DNA of 64,000 nt from contig JAEWTL010000077.1 in assembly GCA_023459495.1 (NCBI GenBank), forward strand, positions 248,001 to 312,000. The letters are read 5' to 3'. Positions 51,606-60,320 of the stretch are shown in pieces; within the stretch, counting starts at the first letter, position 1; the number at the start of each line of letters is the position of its first letter. The position numbers and the translations under genes are program-made. This DNA comes from Bacillota bacterium. GTDB lineage: Bacteria; Bacillota; Clostridia; Christensenellales; SZUA-584. The notes below the pieces were generated by a model that was given only the letters and a program-made list of their open reading frames with translations, searched no databases and was not told the DNA's origin.

Positions 51606-52793
51606 ATGGACACACTCGTATACATACTCGCGGGGGTATGCGTAATTCTGGCCGCGGTGACGGCGCTGGCGCTGCTGCGCAGCCGAGGTCTGCCGGACAT
51701 CCGCAGCGAACTGGAGATTTTGAGGCGGCAGCAGGCGCAGAGCGCGGCCGAGCTGCGGCAGGAAGTGGTGGGCCTGTTCAAGATGCTCAGCGACAGCTCA
51801 TCTCGGCAAATCGCCGACAGCACGCGGACCAACGGCGAAAGCATGGAGCGCCTGCGGGCCGCCGTCGACCAGCAGCTAAAGGGCATATCGGATATGACGG
51901 AGCGCCGGTTGGAGCAGATGCGTAAGGCGGTGGACGAGCAGCTCTCCGACACGCTGCAGAAGCGGCTGACCGGCTCGTTCAAGCAGGTGTCCGACCAGCT
52001 GGAGCAGGTGTTTAAAAGCATGGGCGAGGTGCGCAGCCTGGCCACGGGCGTGGGCGATCTGAAACGTGTGCTCAGCAACGTGAAGGTGCGCGGCACCTGG
52101 GGCGAGATGCAGCTCGGCAATCTGATCTCCTCCATGCTCTCTCCCGTGCAGTATAAGCAAAACGCGGCGGTATGCGAAGGCCGAGAGCGCGTGGAGTACG
52201 CCATTGTGCTGCCGGGCCGCGGCGACGAGACGCTGCTGCTGCCCATCGATTCCAAGTTCCCCATGGAGATGTACATCGCCAAGGAGGAGGCGCTCTCCTC
52301 GGGCGACAAAGAGCTTGCACGTGAGGCCATGAAGACGCTCTCCGCCGCGTTAGTCACGGAAGCCAAGCGTATCCGCAGCAAATATATCAACCCGCCGGTC
52401 ACGACCGACTTTGCCGTAATGTACCTGCCCACCGAAGGGCTGTATGCCGACGCCATTGCCACGGGCACGTTTGACGTATGCCAGCGGGAGCAGCACGTCA
52501 TCCTCTCCGGGCCGTCCACGCTGACCGCGCTGCTCTCCAGCCTGCAGATGGGCTTTAAGACGCTCGCGATCGAGAAGCAGTCCGGCGAGGTATTGCGGCT
52601 GCTCGAAGCGGTGCGCAAAGCGTTTGGCGGTTTCTCCGTCGCGCTCGACAAGACGCAGAAGAGCCTCTACGCCGCCCAAAACAACCTGGACGACGCATCC
52701 CGCCGCTCCCGCACCATCGAGAAGCAGCTCGACAAGGTTTCCGGCATCGAAAGCACCGAATACCTGCCGGAGGATGAAGCCGCCGCGCAGTGA
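51606..52793 (+). CDS. rmuC: DNA recombination protein RmuC
   Basis: 395 aa. A membrane helix at 5-22, a long coiled coil (about 28-140), then the RmuC nuclease-like domain with VRGTWGEMQLGNLI, LPIDSKFPMEMY, and SGPSTLTALLSSLQMGFKTL. RmuC limits inversions at short repeats and is thought to be a nuclease that acts on stalled DNA. ATG 51606 with AGGGGG eight bases before. Divergent from the DUF2975 gene. Confidence 0.94.
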   Translation: MDTLVYILAGVCVILAAVTALALLRSRGLPDIRSELEILRRQQAQSAAELRQEVVGLFKMLSDSSSRQIADSTRTNGESMERLRAAVDQQLKGISDMTERRLEQMRKAVDEQLSDTLQKRLTGSFKQVSDQLEQVFKSMGEVRSLATGVGDLKRVLSNVKVRGTWGEMQLGNLISSMLSPVQYKQNAAVCEGRERVEYAIVLPGRGDETLLLPIDSKFPMEMYIAKEEALSSGDKELAREAMKTLSAALVTEAKRIRSKYINPPVTTDFAVMYLPTEGLYADAIATGTFDVCQREQHVILSGPSTLTALLSSLQMGFKTLAIEKQSGEVLRLLEAVRKAFGGFSVALDKTQKSLYAAQNNLDDASRRSRTIEKQLDKVSGIESTEYLPEDEAAAQ

Positions 52794-52884
52794 ACCTATG
52801 CAGATGCACCAAAAGAACTCCTCACGCGTAATATAGACTGAGCCTTATATAAGGGGAAGCATTATTTTGTGAGGAGGAAGAACC

Positions 52885-53124
52885 ATGGGATTTGAAGGCG
52901 GATGCGGCTGGGGCGGCGGAAACTGTTGCTGGCTGATCATCCTGTTGCTCTGCTGCTGCGGCGGCAATCAGGGCTGTGGTTGCAACGAAGGCTGCGGCGG
53001 TGGCTGGGGCTTTGGCGGTTTCGGCGGTGGCTGCAGCTGTATCTGGATCATCCTGCTGCTTTGCTGCTGCTGCGGCAACGGCTTTGGCTGGGGCGGCGGC
53101 TGCGCACCCGGGCCGAAATGCTAA
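52885..53124 (+). CDS. Cysteine/glycine-rich duplicated microprotein
   Basis: 79 aa made of two similar halves: NCCWLIILLLCCCGGNQGC and CSCIWIILLLCCCCGNGFG, each a short Trp-Ile-Leu hydrophobic run flanked by Cys clusters and Gly-rich stretches. About 18 Cys and 28 Gly residues. The general look recalls short YjcZ-type sporulation proteins of Bacillus (Gly-rich with one hydrophobic helix), but the Cys content is far higher. GAGGAGG lies nine bases upstream of ATG 52885. Followed by a terminator. Function unknown: coat, metal or redox roles are possible. Confidence 0.75.
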   Translation: MGFEGGCGWGGGNCCWLIILLLCCCGGNQGCGCNEGCGGGWGFGGFGGGCSCIWIILLLCCCCGNGFGWGGGCAPGPKC

Positions 53125-53197
53125 GGGCAGAATCCTGAAGCGCCCAAGGCACATATGCAAAAGCAACAACATATACCCTGTATATGCGACGGGCAAA

Positions 53198-53230
53198 AGG
53201 AGAGCTTCAAACGAGGCTCTCCTTTCCTTT
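53198..53230 (+). terminator. Terminator after the Cys/Gly-rich gene
   Basis: AGGAGAGC/GCTCTCCT 8-bp perfect stem (53198-53205, 53216-53223), then TTCCTTT. Confidence 0.8.
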
Positions 53231-53248
53231 ATAGTAATTACGAATACC

Positions 53249-53731
53249 TCAAGCCTGCCAGCCGTTCAGAAACAGCAGCGCCAGCAGCATCACAAAGATG
53301 AACAGGTCGGATATCATCGCAAAGCGTTCCTCCGCGCCGGTTCTGCGACGGAACACGTGAAGCAGCCCGGCGAGGCCGAAATAAAGCCCGCCTGTAACGG
53401 CTGCCGGTACCCGAAACATCGGAACGAACAGCGAAACCAACGCGGCAACGGATAAACTGATGTTGGCAAGCCCGATCTCCCGCACGACGGACGCCGCGCC
53501 AGCGCCTTCCGCTCCAAAGATACTTTTTGCCGTGAACTGCGGCTGGACGACCTGCTTTACTCCCGCGCTGCCGAGGCGCAGCCCCACGCCGCTGAACGTA
53601 AACCATTTCAGCGCTGCGGAACCAAAACGAAACGCATCAGGAAATGCCATCCACTCAATCAGCAGCGCCGCGCAGGGCACCACCGCAAAAAACAGGATCA
53701 CCGACCACTCATACAGCCCCCAGCGTTTCAT
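53249..53731 (-). CDS. DUF6790-like membrane protein
   Basis: 160 aa with about four membrane helices. The beginning (YEWSVILFFAVVPCAALLIEW) and REIGLANISLSVAALVSLF plus GLYFGLAGLLHVFRR resemble the uncharacterised DUF6790 group; I am not certain of the family. ATG 53731 follows GGGGCAAGGCAC. It lies 310 bases after htrA with a structured spacer between. Confidence 0.65.
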   Translation of the reverse strand: MKRWGLYEWSVILFFAVVPCAALLIEWMAFPDAFRFGSAALKWFTFSGVGLRLGSAGVKQVVQPQFTAKSIFGAEGAGAASVVREIGLANISLSVAALVSLFVPMFRVPAAVTGGLYFGLAGLLHVFRRRTGAEERFAMISDLFIFVMLLALLFLNGWQA

Positions 53732-54041
53732 GTGCCTTGCCCCCTTTTTTATCATTATATCACGGCTGCAGATTACAACATATCCGCAGTGAATATAAAA
53801 AGCCGTTCCCGCCCTTGAAACGGCTTCTCCCATATCATTGGAAAAGGGGAACGACGCTGCCGCTCCCCCTGTATACTGCCCGTCCGGGCACCGAACTGCC
53901 TGTTCCCCATTATTATCAGCCAATTCAGAACCCGGACGGGACTCCGATCAGTTGCCCCCAAAACTCTGCTTTCCGGGACTCCTGTTTATATCCCCGAAAA
54001 GTCTTACCTCCCCGGGGAATTAAGAGTACGCTGTGAAGCCC
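53732..54041. other. Structured spacer between htrA and the DUF6790-like gene
   Basis: On the minus strand it holds a 10-bp perfect inverted repeat CCCGTCCGGG/CCCGGACGGG (53931-53940 and 53879-53888) with an imperfect inner stem, further G-rich pairings, and a terminator-like hairpin at 53800-53826. No ORF fits. It may be the htrA 3' UTR or a separate structured RNA. Confidence 0.5.
53794..53826 (-). terminator. Terminator-like hairpin
   Basis: AAGCCGTT/AACGGCTT 8-bp stem (53819-53826, 53800-53807) followed on the minus strand by TTTATATTC. Confidence 0.6.
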
Positions 54042-55373
54042 TTAGCTCGCTTCACTCAACTCAATCTGGATTTCCATCGTTTTACCGTCGCGTGTGACGG
54101 AGAGCGTCACCTTATCGCCCGGTACGTGCTTGTAAAGCTGCTCCTTGGCTTCAAGGATCGAGTTCACGCTCACACCGTCGATTGCGGTGATGATGTCGCC
54201 CGCTTTAAGGCCCTGTGCCGCTGCGTCGGACGAAGCGCTCACCTCATAGACGTACAGGCCGCTGTCCAGCGTGATGTCATAGTTGGAATACTCCAGCAGT
54301 TCCTTGTCCACCAGCGATGCGCCAATCACGGCCTGTTTAAACTCGCCGGTCGCCACGATCTGCGCAATGATCGGTTTGGCCGCGTTGATCGGGATCGCGA
54401 AGCCGATGCCCTCGCCGTTGGAGAGCTTATAGCTGTTGATGCCGATGACCTCGCCCGAAGCGTTGAGCAGCGCGCCGCCGCTGTTACCCGGGTTGATGGC
54501 CGCGTCGGTCTGGATCAGGTCTTCCGCAATCTGCGTGCTGCTGATTTCGGCGCTGACGCCCAGCGCAGATACGATGCCCGAGGTCACTGTCTGCTCCAGT
54601 CCAAGCGGATTGCCGATGGCTACCGTGATCTCACCGACCGTTACGTTGTCCGAGTCGCCCAGCGTTACAGCAGGCAGGCCGGTTGCGTCGATCTTAAGCA
54701 CCGCAAGGTCCATAGCCTCATCGGAGTAGAGCACTGTAGCGGTATACTCCTTGCCGTCCTCCAGTGTCACGGTAATGGTGGTATCCTGCGTCTGCTGTGG
54801 CTGGTTGCCGAAGAAGCCGGGGATTTCATACAGCTGTGTGGAGTCGGTCAGCGCGATGACGTGCGCGTTGGTAAGGATCAGCCCGTCGCTGCTCACAATG
54901 ACGCCCGAACCTGTGCCTTCGCTCGTCGCAATGCCCACCACAGAGTCCGATACATCCGCAGCCACGTTCTGCACAGTGGTCGAGTAGTCGGTGGTAACGA
55001 GGTTGATCGTATCGCCCACCGTGCCGCTCTCTGTCGAGCTCAGGCCGTTAACATCCGCACTGTCCGCCGCATCGGCCACCGCTTTGTCGATGTACGCCTG
55101 CTGCTCTGCGCTGAGACCGGTATCCTGAGCGCCCATGTAGAGCGCCACGCCGCCGCCGCCGATTACCGATCCTAAAATGGCACCGACCAGCGCAAGAGCA
55201 AGCCCGCGGCCGCGGTGAGGCTTCTTCGGCTTGGGCGGTTCCGGCTGCGGCAAATTGGACGGACTCTGATAATATCCGTTGTATCCATTTCCGGCATTTC
55301 CGTTGTTTCCGTAGCCACCACCGTTTCCGTAATACCCATAATTTCCGTTATCGTCATTACCATAGTTATCCAT
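54042..55373 (-). CDS. HtrA/DegP-type serine protease
   Basis: 443 aa. Cytoplasmic Asn/Gly/Tyr-rich head (1-50), membrane helix (58-79), extracellular trypsin domain with His171 in LILTNAHVIA, Asp222 in MDLAVLKI and Ser298 in NPGNSGGALLN, then a PDZ domain (about 350-440, YVYEVSASSDAAAQGLKAGD). It degrades misfolded exported proteins. The head is longer and more Asn/Gly-rich than in Bacillus HtrA. ATG 55373 with GAGGAGG upstream is chosen; an 88-residue extension in frame is unconserved. Confidence 0.94.
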   Translation of the reverse strand: MDNYGNDDNGNYGYYGNGGGYGNNGNAGNGYNGYYQSPSNLPQPEPPKPKKPHRGRGLALALVGAILGSVIGGGGVALYMGAQDTGLSAEQQAYIDKAVADAADSADVNGLSSTESGTVGDTINLVTTDYSTTVQNVAADVSDSVVGIATSEGTGSGVIVSSDGLILTNAHVIALTDSTQLYEIPGFFGNQPQQTQDTTITVTLEDGKEYTATVLYSDEAMDLAVLKIDATGLPAVTLGDSDNVTVGEITVAIGNPLGLEQTVTSGIVSALGVSAEISSTQIAEDLIQTDAAINPGNSGGALLNASGEVIGINSYKLSNGEGIGFAIPINAAKPIIAQIVATGEFKQAVIGASLVDKELLEYSNYDITLDSGLYVYEVSASSDAAAQGLKAGDIITAIDGVSVNSILEAKEQLYKHVPGDKVTLSVTRDGKTMEIQIELSEAS

Positions 55374-55569
55374 AATCTTTGCCTCCTCGATTTCAATAAC
55401 TGCATCATAGCCTGTCCATATGACAAGGGTTTTACGAAGAGGTGAACCGTTTTTGAAATAAAATAAGTTATTTTGTGACCAAGCAGCCGATATCCCGGCT
55501 GCTTCCAACACAATAGTTTGACTGGGCGGAAAAATTGGCTTGAAAGTCCGCCTTACTTTAAGAAAAAGA

Positions 55570-56037
55570 TTATAATCTCGAATTTTTATATGAGTTGTAT
55601 ATTGCTTGAATCTTCTCGTTGGATTCAAAAAAAGCAATCAAAACTGAAAAGCAGCGCATCGTATCATTCGTAATGGTATGTTCGATTTTTTCTGTTTCTT
55701 CCAGCAGATTCTGTTCTTTAATGCCGATGATTCTGAGGAAATTCTCAACAATATTATGCCGTTCAATTAAAGCAGCGCCGATCTCCTTGCCCAGATTCTC
55801 CAATACCAGAATGCCGTACTTCTCGTACTTAATCAGCTTCAGTTCGGCAAGCTTTTGCACCATCCGGGTGGTAGCAGGCGGATGAACATTTAATGCGTTG
55901 GCCAGTTCGTTGATGCGCGTATAACCGCTGTCCAATGATAGTCTGTAAATCATCTCCATATAGTCTTCCATTGAAGCAGTCAGATGCTGCCCTGTCCTGT
56001 TCATATACTCGCGGAAAGTATAGAAATTCTGATCCAT
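55570..56037 (-). CDS. mntR: DtxR/MntR family manganese-dependent regulator
   Basis: 155 aa. N-terminal winged helix (MEDYMEMIYRLSLDSGYTRI then LANALNVHPPATTRMVQKL) and the metal-binding dimer region with ERHNIVENFLRIIG, E and H ligands in EETEKIEHTI. Regulates manganese uptake. ATG 56037 follows AAGGGGGT. Divergent from mntH across a spacer with two direct repeats. Confidence 0.9.
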   Translation of the reverse strand: MDQNFYTFREYMNRTGQHLTASMEDYMEMIYRLSLDSGYTRINELANALNVHPPATTRMVQKLAELKLIKYEKYGILVLENLGKEIGAALIERHNIVENFLRIIGIKEQNLLEETEKIEHTITNDTMRCFSVLIAFFESNEKIQAIYNSYKNSRL

Positions 56038-56058
56038 CCTGTTAACCCCCTTAATATG

Positions 56059-56087
56059 TTTTATTCGCAGTTATTTATTTTATTCGC
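56059..56087. promoter_or_regulatory. Direct repeats in the mntR/mntH divergent region
   Basis: TTTTATTCGC at 56059-56068 and again at 56078-56087, 19 bases apart (about two helical turns). Candidate MntR sites. Confidence 0.5.
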
Positions 56088-56152
56088 GGCGAAGTTTGTT
56101 ACCTGTAGCAAAAAAAGTTTCTCAACATAAAGTGAATAAGGATTACTTCTCA

Positions 56153-57490
56153 ATGGAAGTTTCCGCCGTACTCAAAGCTAAGAAAGGGCAAAAAACAATG
56201 CAAGCAAATCGTGAAGGAGGAGGGCAGAAAAAAAGCTTAATCGTTAAAGAGCCGTCCAAAGCATCGACCTTGAAGCTTTGGATCAGGCAATTTCTAAAAT
56301 TTCTCGGCCCTGCCTTTATCGTAAGCGTTGCTTACATAGACCCGGGCAATTTTGCTACCAATATAAGCAGTGGGTCTATTTTTAATTATAATCTTCTCTG
56401 GGTTATTCTGGTCAGTAACCTGATGGCTATATTTTTACAAATTAATTCCGCCAAGCTGGGCATCGCAACGGGGAGAAACCTCTCTGAAATGTGCGGGCGG
56501 GTGTTTAAGAAAACGACAAACTGGATTCTGTGGGTGATATCCTGCATTGCGGCAATTGCAACTACCATGGCAGAGTTTCTGGGCGGTACCCTTGGTTTCT
56601 ATCTGCTTTTTGGAATACCGCTTCCCATCGCGGGGGTATTGACCGCCGTTGTTACGTTCGGGATCATATACCTGCAGAAATACGGGCAAAAGGTTGTGGA
56701 GATCATCATCACAGCCTTGGTCGCGGTCATATGCGTCGCGTACGCGATTGAAATGTTTCTTGCAGCACCGGATTGGACTCAAATCGGCATCCACGTGCTT
56801 CTGCCGTCGCTTCCCAATGGTCAGGCGGTCTTACTCGCGGTCGGCATGCTGGGCGCAACCGTTATGCCGCACGTCATCTATTTGCACTCCCAGCTGGTTC
56901 AGCACCGCAATGGCGATAAAACCGTTGCAGCAAAAAAGCATCATTTGAAGATGGAAAAGGCTGACGTTGTCATCGCAATGAATATCGCGTTTGTGGTTAA
57001 CGCTGCTATGGTTATTGTGTCCGCCGCCGTATTTTTCAGAGAGGGCCTGGTTGTTGACTCCATCGAGCAGGCGCACCGCTCGCTAGAGCCTTTATTGGGT
57101 CGGCTGTCCAGCGCGGCGTTTGGGATAGCGCTGCTTGCGTCCGGTTTTTCTTCTTCTGCAGTAGGGGCGATGGCCGGAGAAACGGTAATGGACGGGTTCG
57201 TCAATTTAAAGATTCCCGTTAACGTGAGAAGGCTGATTACCATGGTGCCATCCATGCTTGTCATCTTAGTCGGCATTAATCCGATGAAGGCCCTGGTTCT
57301 CAGTCAGGTATCCCTGAGCTTCGCCCTTCCCTTTGCGATCATACCCCTGTTTTTGATAACCAACAGGAAAGATCTCATGGGAGCATTTGTAAACAAGCCC
57401 GTGACGAAGGTCCTTGGGTTTGTAATCGCCGCGGTGATTATTGGGCTGAACATGGTGCTGTTATACCTTACGTTTACCGGGAATGTATAG
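56153..57490 (+). CDS. mntH: Nramp family divalent metal transporter MntH
   Basis: 445 aa from this start, 11 membrane helices. Metal-binding DPGN in SVAYIDPGNFATN and ATVMPHVIYLHSQ with MPH are both intact, so it should import Mn2+ or Fe2+. Start is uncertain: ATG 56153 has AAGGA 11 bases upstream; ATG 56198 and TTG 56096 are alternatives and give different tails but the same core. It sits opposite mntR, so repression by manganese is expected. Confidence 0.92.
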   Translation: MEVSAVLKAKKGQKTMQANREGGGQKKSLIVKEPSKASTLKLWIRQFLKFLGPAFIVSVAYIDPGNFATNISSGSIFNYNLLWVILVSNLMAIFLQINSAKLGIATGRNLSEMCGRVFKKTTNWILWVISCIAAIATTMAEFLGGTLGFYLLFGIPLPIAGVLTAVVTFGIIYLQKYGQKVVEIIITALVAVICVAYAIEMFLAAPDWTQIGIHVLLPSLPNGQAVLLAVGMLGATVMPHVIYLHSQLVQHRNGDKTVAAKKHHLKMEKADVVIAMNIAFVVNAAMVIVSAAVFFREGLVVDSIEQAHRSLEPLLGRLSSAAFGIALLASGFSSSAVGAMAGETVMDGFVNLKIPVNVRRLITMVPSMLVILVGINPMKALVLSQVSLSFALPFAIIPLFLITNRKDLMGAFVNKPVTKVLGFVIAAVIIGLNMVLLYLTFTGNV

Positions 57491-57604
57491 GAAGGCCGGA
57501 ACGGTTGTATTTTGCGAGGCCAAAAGCCGACTCTGAAATTTGACAGGTTTACGGAACCGACGGTGTCCCTGCTTCGTCCAAGTCATATATAAGGAGGAGC
57601 AGCT

Positions 57605-58060
57605 ATGAAAAAAATCAGAATCGCAATGTGCCTTGCAATCGTAATGCTGCTTGCGGCGTGCGGTACAAACGGCTTGGATATCAGCAAGCTGGAAAAGTCG
57701 CAGTACAATGAGGCGGACAAAAGCCCGGACGTGGTGATGACGCTGGACAGCACGACGGTCGCAAAAGGGACGGAGACCATTGCCGCGCATCTCGAAAACA
57801 GCTCGGACGCTGAGTTTACGTTCGGCGTGGACCCGCACCTCGATGTGGAGTCGGGCGGCGTATGGTATACCGTGCCCACAGTGGAAGGCGCTGCCTGGAT
57901 TGAGATCGCGTACATACTGGAGGCGAACGGCAGCTCGGATTATGACTTTGCACTCAAAACGTTCTACGGCAGCCTGCCCGCGGGACATTACCGCATCGTG
58001 CGGCCGCTGTACACTGAGGCGGGCAGCACCTTTGCCCTCGCGGAGTTCACAATCAAATAA
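57605..58060 (+). CDS. Lipoprotein with an Ig-like beta-sandwich domain
   Basis: 151 aa. Lipobox LLAACG ends with Cys20. The mature part (AKGTETIAAHLENSSDAEFT then YDFALKTFYGSLPAGHYRIV) matches the bacterial Ig-like domain found in small clostridial lipoproteins. AAGGAGGAGC lies 7 bases upstream. Alone between mntH and the DUF4097 operon; function unknown. Confidence 0.8.
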   Translation: MKKIRIAMCLAIVMLLAACGTNGLDISKLEKSQYNEADKSPDVVMTLDSTTVAKGTETIAAHLENSSDAEFTFGVDPHLDVESGGVWYTVPTVEGAAWIEIAYILEANGSSDYDFALKTFYGSLPAGHYRIVRPLYTEAGSTFALAEFTIK

Positions 58061-58127
58061 TACGTTGCCATAGAAAAAGGCTCCCTGCCAGAAAGGGGCT
58101 GGCAGCCCGAAAGGCAGACTTGGGGAT

Positions 58128-58196
58128 TCCCACGAATAAGAATCCCTCCACCGCCTTCGGCGGTCCCCCTCCCTTTGGCAAGGGAGGCTTTCCTTA
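58128..58196. repeat. GAATCCCTCCACCGCC-type dispersed repeat
   Basis: AATAAGAATCCCTCCACCGCC, then GGCGGTCCCCCTCCC and a CCAAAGG-type end. A related copy is at 46459-46500 and an inverted one at 63107-63155. Confidence 0.6.
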
Positions 58197-58201
58197 ACAT
58201 C

Positions 58202-58226
58202 AAAGGCCGCGTTTTCCGCGGCCTTT
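58202..58226. terminator. Strong hairpin after the DUF4097 operon
   Basis: AAAGGCCGCG/CGCGGCCTTT, 10-bp perfect stem with a 5-base loop. Terminator-like on both strands. Confidence 0.7.
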
Positions 58227-58271
58227 CGCTTCATTGCAACGGGCGGCCCTGTGTGGCCGCCCCCGCCTAAG

Positions 58272-59258
58272 TTAATGCTTTTTAATGTTGATGCCGCCCG
58301 ATACAGTACGGAGCGAAACCGATACGCCGCCGCCGTTCACCGTGCCGGAGATATGATCTCCCACGATGGAGCCGGAGGAACCGCCGGTCACCGTGCGGTC
58401 AAAGTCGCACGAGATGCCGCCGGAGGTGGTGTCCGCATCCAGATCAAACGCCGCATCCGCATTCAGGTACAGCGTTACGCTGCCACTGGTGACGTCGATG
58501 CTGATCGGGTCGATCTCCTTCTGCGCAAGGTCCACCGTGACGCTGCCCGAGGTATTGTTGATGTCGAGCGCACCCGTTACATCCGTTACCTTCACAGTGC
58601 CCGAGGTGCAGCGAACCGTCGTGTCGCCCTGCGTGCCTCGGATGTCGATGTCACCCGACTGACAACCAATCATGACTGTGCTGAACGCTGAGTCTTCCAG
58701 CTTAATGCCGCCCGAAGCGGTATTGATATCAAGCGTACCGCCCGTACATCCGCTGATGGCCGCCCGGCCGCTCGCACACGACACCGATACGTTGCCCAGC
58801 GTCATGTCTTCCAGGTTGGTATTCGCTGAAGCGCACGCCAGCCGGAGATCCAGCCCGCAGTCCTTGGGCAGGGTGACGGTGATATCGATGTCGGACCAGC
58901 TGAACAGCGCGGTATCCAGATCGAACACGACCGAAAGCTTGCCGTTCGTTTCCGAAACGCTCAGATATTCGTCCCTTTGGTCAGGCGTCCACAGCGTCCC
59001 GGTCATGCTCACTTCCGCCTTGTCGCCCGGTAAAACCGTTACCGTTCCCGCGGAGCATTCCACGTTCAGCGAGGTTACGCCGTCAAGGTTTAGCGCGTGG
59101 GTTTCATCCGCGGTTACGCGGCTGCCCCGGAACATTCCGAAGAAATCCTTATTGTCGCTGTGCTGCGTAAAATATAGCCCCAGCACGATTCCCGCGCCGA
59201 TCAGACAGACTACCAGTACGCCGACGACGATCAGCACAACTATCTTGGTATTACTCAT
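58272..59258 (-). CDS. DUF4097 beta-strand repeat membrane protein
   Basis: 328 aa. N-terminal membrane helix (about 5-30) then an outer right-handed beta-helix-like repeat region (repeats of about 20 residues with pattern TASGGIKLEDS, TSGTVKVTDV, TSGSVTVDL). DUF4097 proteins, with DUF1700 and PadR, form a common membrane stress module (LiaG-like). Start ATG 59258 overlaps the DUF1700 gene by 8 bases. Confidence 0.9.
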   Translation of the reverse strand: MSNTKIVVLIVVGVLVVCLIGAGIVLGLYFTQHSDNKDFFGMFRGSRVTADETHALNLDGVTSLNVECSAGTVTVLPGDKAEVSMTGTLWTPDQRDEYLSVSETNGKLSVVFDLDTALFSWSDIDITVTLPKDCGLDLRLACASANTNLEDMTLGNVSVSCASGRAAISGCTGGTLDINTASGGIKLEDSAFSTVMIGCQSGDIDIRGTQGDTTVRCTSGTVKVTDVTGALDINNTSGSVTVDLAQKEIDPISIDVTSGSVTLYLNADAAFDLDADTTSGGISCDFDRTVTGGSSGSIVGDHISGTVNGGGVSVSLRTVSGGINIKKH

Positions 59259-59823
59259 TGTTTTTCCCTCCTTTAATCTTTTCGGAAATGCCGTTTAAAA
59301 ACAGCATATTGCCTTTCTTGAAAACTTTGCCCAGATACATCAGCCCAATAAAGCTCAGTACACCCAGCGCGAGCAGGATGCCGCTTACGAATATTCCGGC
59401 CCACCCGGCGACATTGGTCATCATGCCAATGTTCACGAGGGAGAAGCCCAGTCCCGCAATCCCCGCAAGGCCGATGGAACATGTCGCTATATACAATGCC
59501 GAAAGTACGATGTACCCTGCGACCACCACGAATACGACGTAGAAGAAGTTGATGATGCCGAGGCCCGCTGTTGAGAATATCGCCCGCGCGGTATTCTTTG
59601 CCGACCGTTCCTGCTCTGCGCGCTCGATGTAGCGCTGCACCGTGTATTCCTTCGCGAGCTTTTTCGGATCGCCGAGGCGCTCGCACATCTCCTCTTCACT
59701 GCGTCCATCCCCCCCGGCACAGGCGAAGTACTCCTCGAAGTCCATCAGGATGTCGTCCACATCCGCCCTGGGCAGCTTGTGCAGACCCTCCGTCATTTGC
59801 CGCATAAACATTTGCTTATTCAT
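59251..59823 (-). CDS. DUF1700 (HAAS) membrane protein
   Basis: 190 aa. N-terminal HAAS domain (QMTEGLHKLPRADVDDILMD then FEEYFACAGGDGRSEEEMCERLGDP) is cytoplasmic; the C-terminus has three to four membrane helices. HAAS domains are partners of PadR regulators. It overlaps padR by 8 bases and the DUF4097 gene by 8 bases, so the three are one operon. Confidence 0.92.
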   Translation of the reverse strand: MNKQMFMRQMTEGLHKLPRADVDDILMDFEEYFACAGGDGRSEEEMCERLGDPKKLAKEYTVQRYIERAEQERSAKNTARAIFSTAGLGIINFFYVVFVVVAGYIVLSALYIATCSIGLAGIAGLGFSLVNIGMMTNVAGWAGIFVSGILLALGVLSFIGLMYLGKVFKKGNMLFLNGISEKIKGGKNNE

Positions 59824-60142
59824 GCGCGTTCCCTCCTAACACAGCATTGACGCCGTGAATAAATGTGTTCCAGTCGTGCAGAAACTCCTTCCGCATCATC
59901 TCGCCCTTCTCGGTGAGCTGATAGTACTTGCGGGGCGGCCCCTCGGACGATTCCTGCAGGTAGGTCTGCACGTATCCTTCATCCTTCAGCCGCCGCAGCA
60001 GCGGATAGATCGTGCCCTCCGATATCTCGATGTTCTTCGATATCTCAGCCACGAGCTCGTACCCGTAGCGGTCGTTCGTCTTCAGCAGTGACAACACGCA
60101 CAGCTCCAGCACGCCTTTTTTCAGCTGGATGTTCAATTGCAT
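59816..60142 (-). CDS. PadR family transcriptional regulator
   Basis: 108 aa, short PadR type. The HTH is in GVLELCVLSLLKTNDRYGYEL then ISEGTIYPLLRRLKDEGYVQ. First gene of the padR-DUF1700-DUF4097 operon. GGAGGGGGG right before ATG 60142 sets the start; the longer frame from 60181 lies in the promoter. Promoter at 60170-60198 overlaps a TGCAA-N6-TTGCA repeat. Confidence 0.92.
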   Translation of the reverse strand: MQLNIQLKKGVLELCVLSLLKTNDRYGYELVAEISKNIEISEGTIYPLLRRLKDEGYVQTYLQESSEGPPRKYYQLTEKGEMMRKEFLHDWNTFIHGVNAVLGGNAHE

Positions 60143-60169
60143 CCCCCCTCCATCGCTTTGACAGGTATC

Positions 60170-60209
60170 ATAATAACACACGGTACCTTACAATGCAATA
60201 TACCTTGCA
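60170..60209 (-). promoter_or_regulatory. Promoter and candidate PadR operator
   Basis: Minus-strand TTGCAT (60198-60193), 17 bases, TATTAT (60175-60170). The inverted repeat TGCAA-N6-TTGCA (60209-60194) covers the -35, and AAGGTA occurs twice 17 bases apart. Confidence 0.55.
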
Positions 60210-60320
60210 AAACTTTTTCTCATTTTTTATCAATTGATTTTCAAACCTTTTAAACCAAAGGAGAGGGCGGGAGCTAGTCCATACCCTTCCCCATAAGCTG
60301 CATGCAACAAATCCGCCAAA

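Noticed and set aside
53794..54030. 6S RNA or SRP RNA
   Set aside because: It is hairpin-rich and of the right size, but I could not match the conserved central bubble of 6S or the GGAAGCAGC-type loop of SRP RNA.
55373..55637. 88-residue extension of the HtrA-like protein
   Set aside because: GAGGAGG precedes the ATG at 55373; the extension is unconserved and lies in the promoter region.
57461..58234. 257-codon minus-strand ORF opposite the Ig-like lipoprotein
   Set aside because: It is antisense to a lipoprotein with a clear lipobox and ribosome site, and its composition (Arg/His-rich) is that of a shadow frame.
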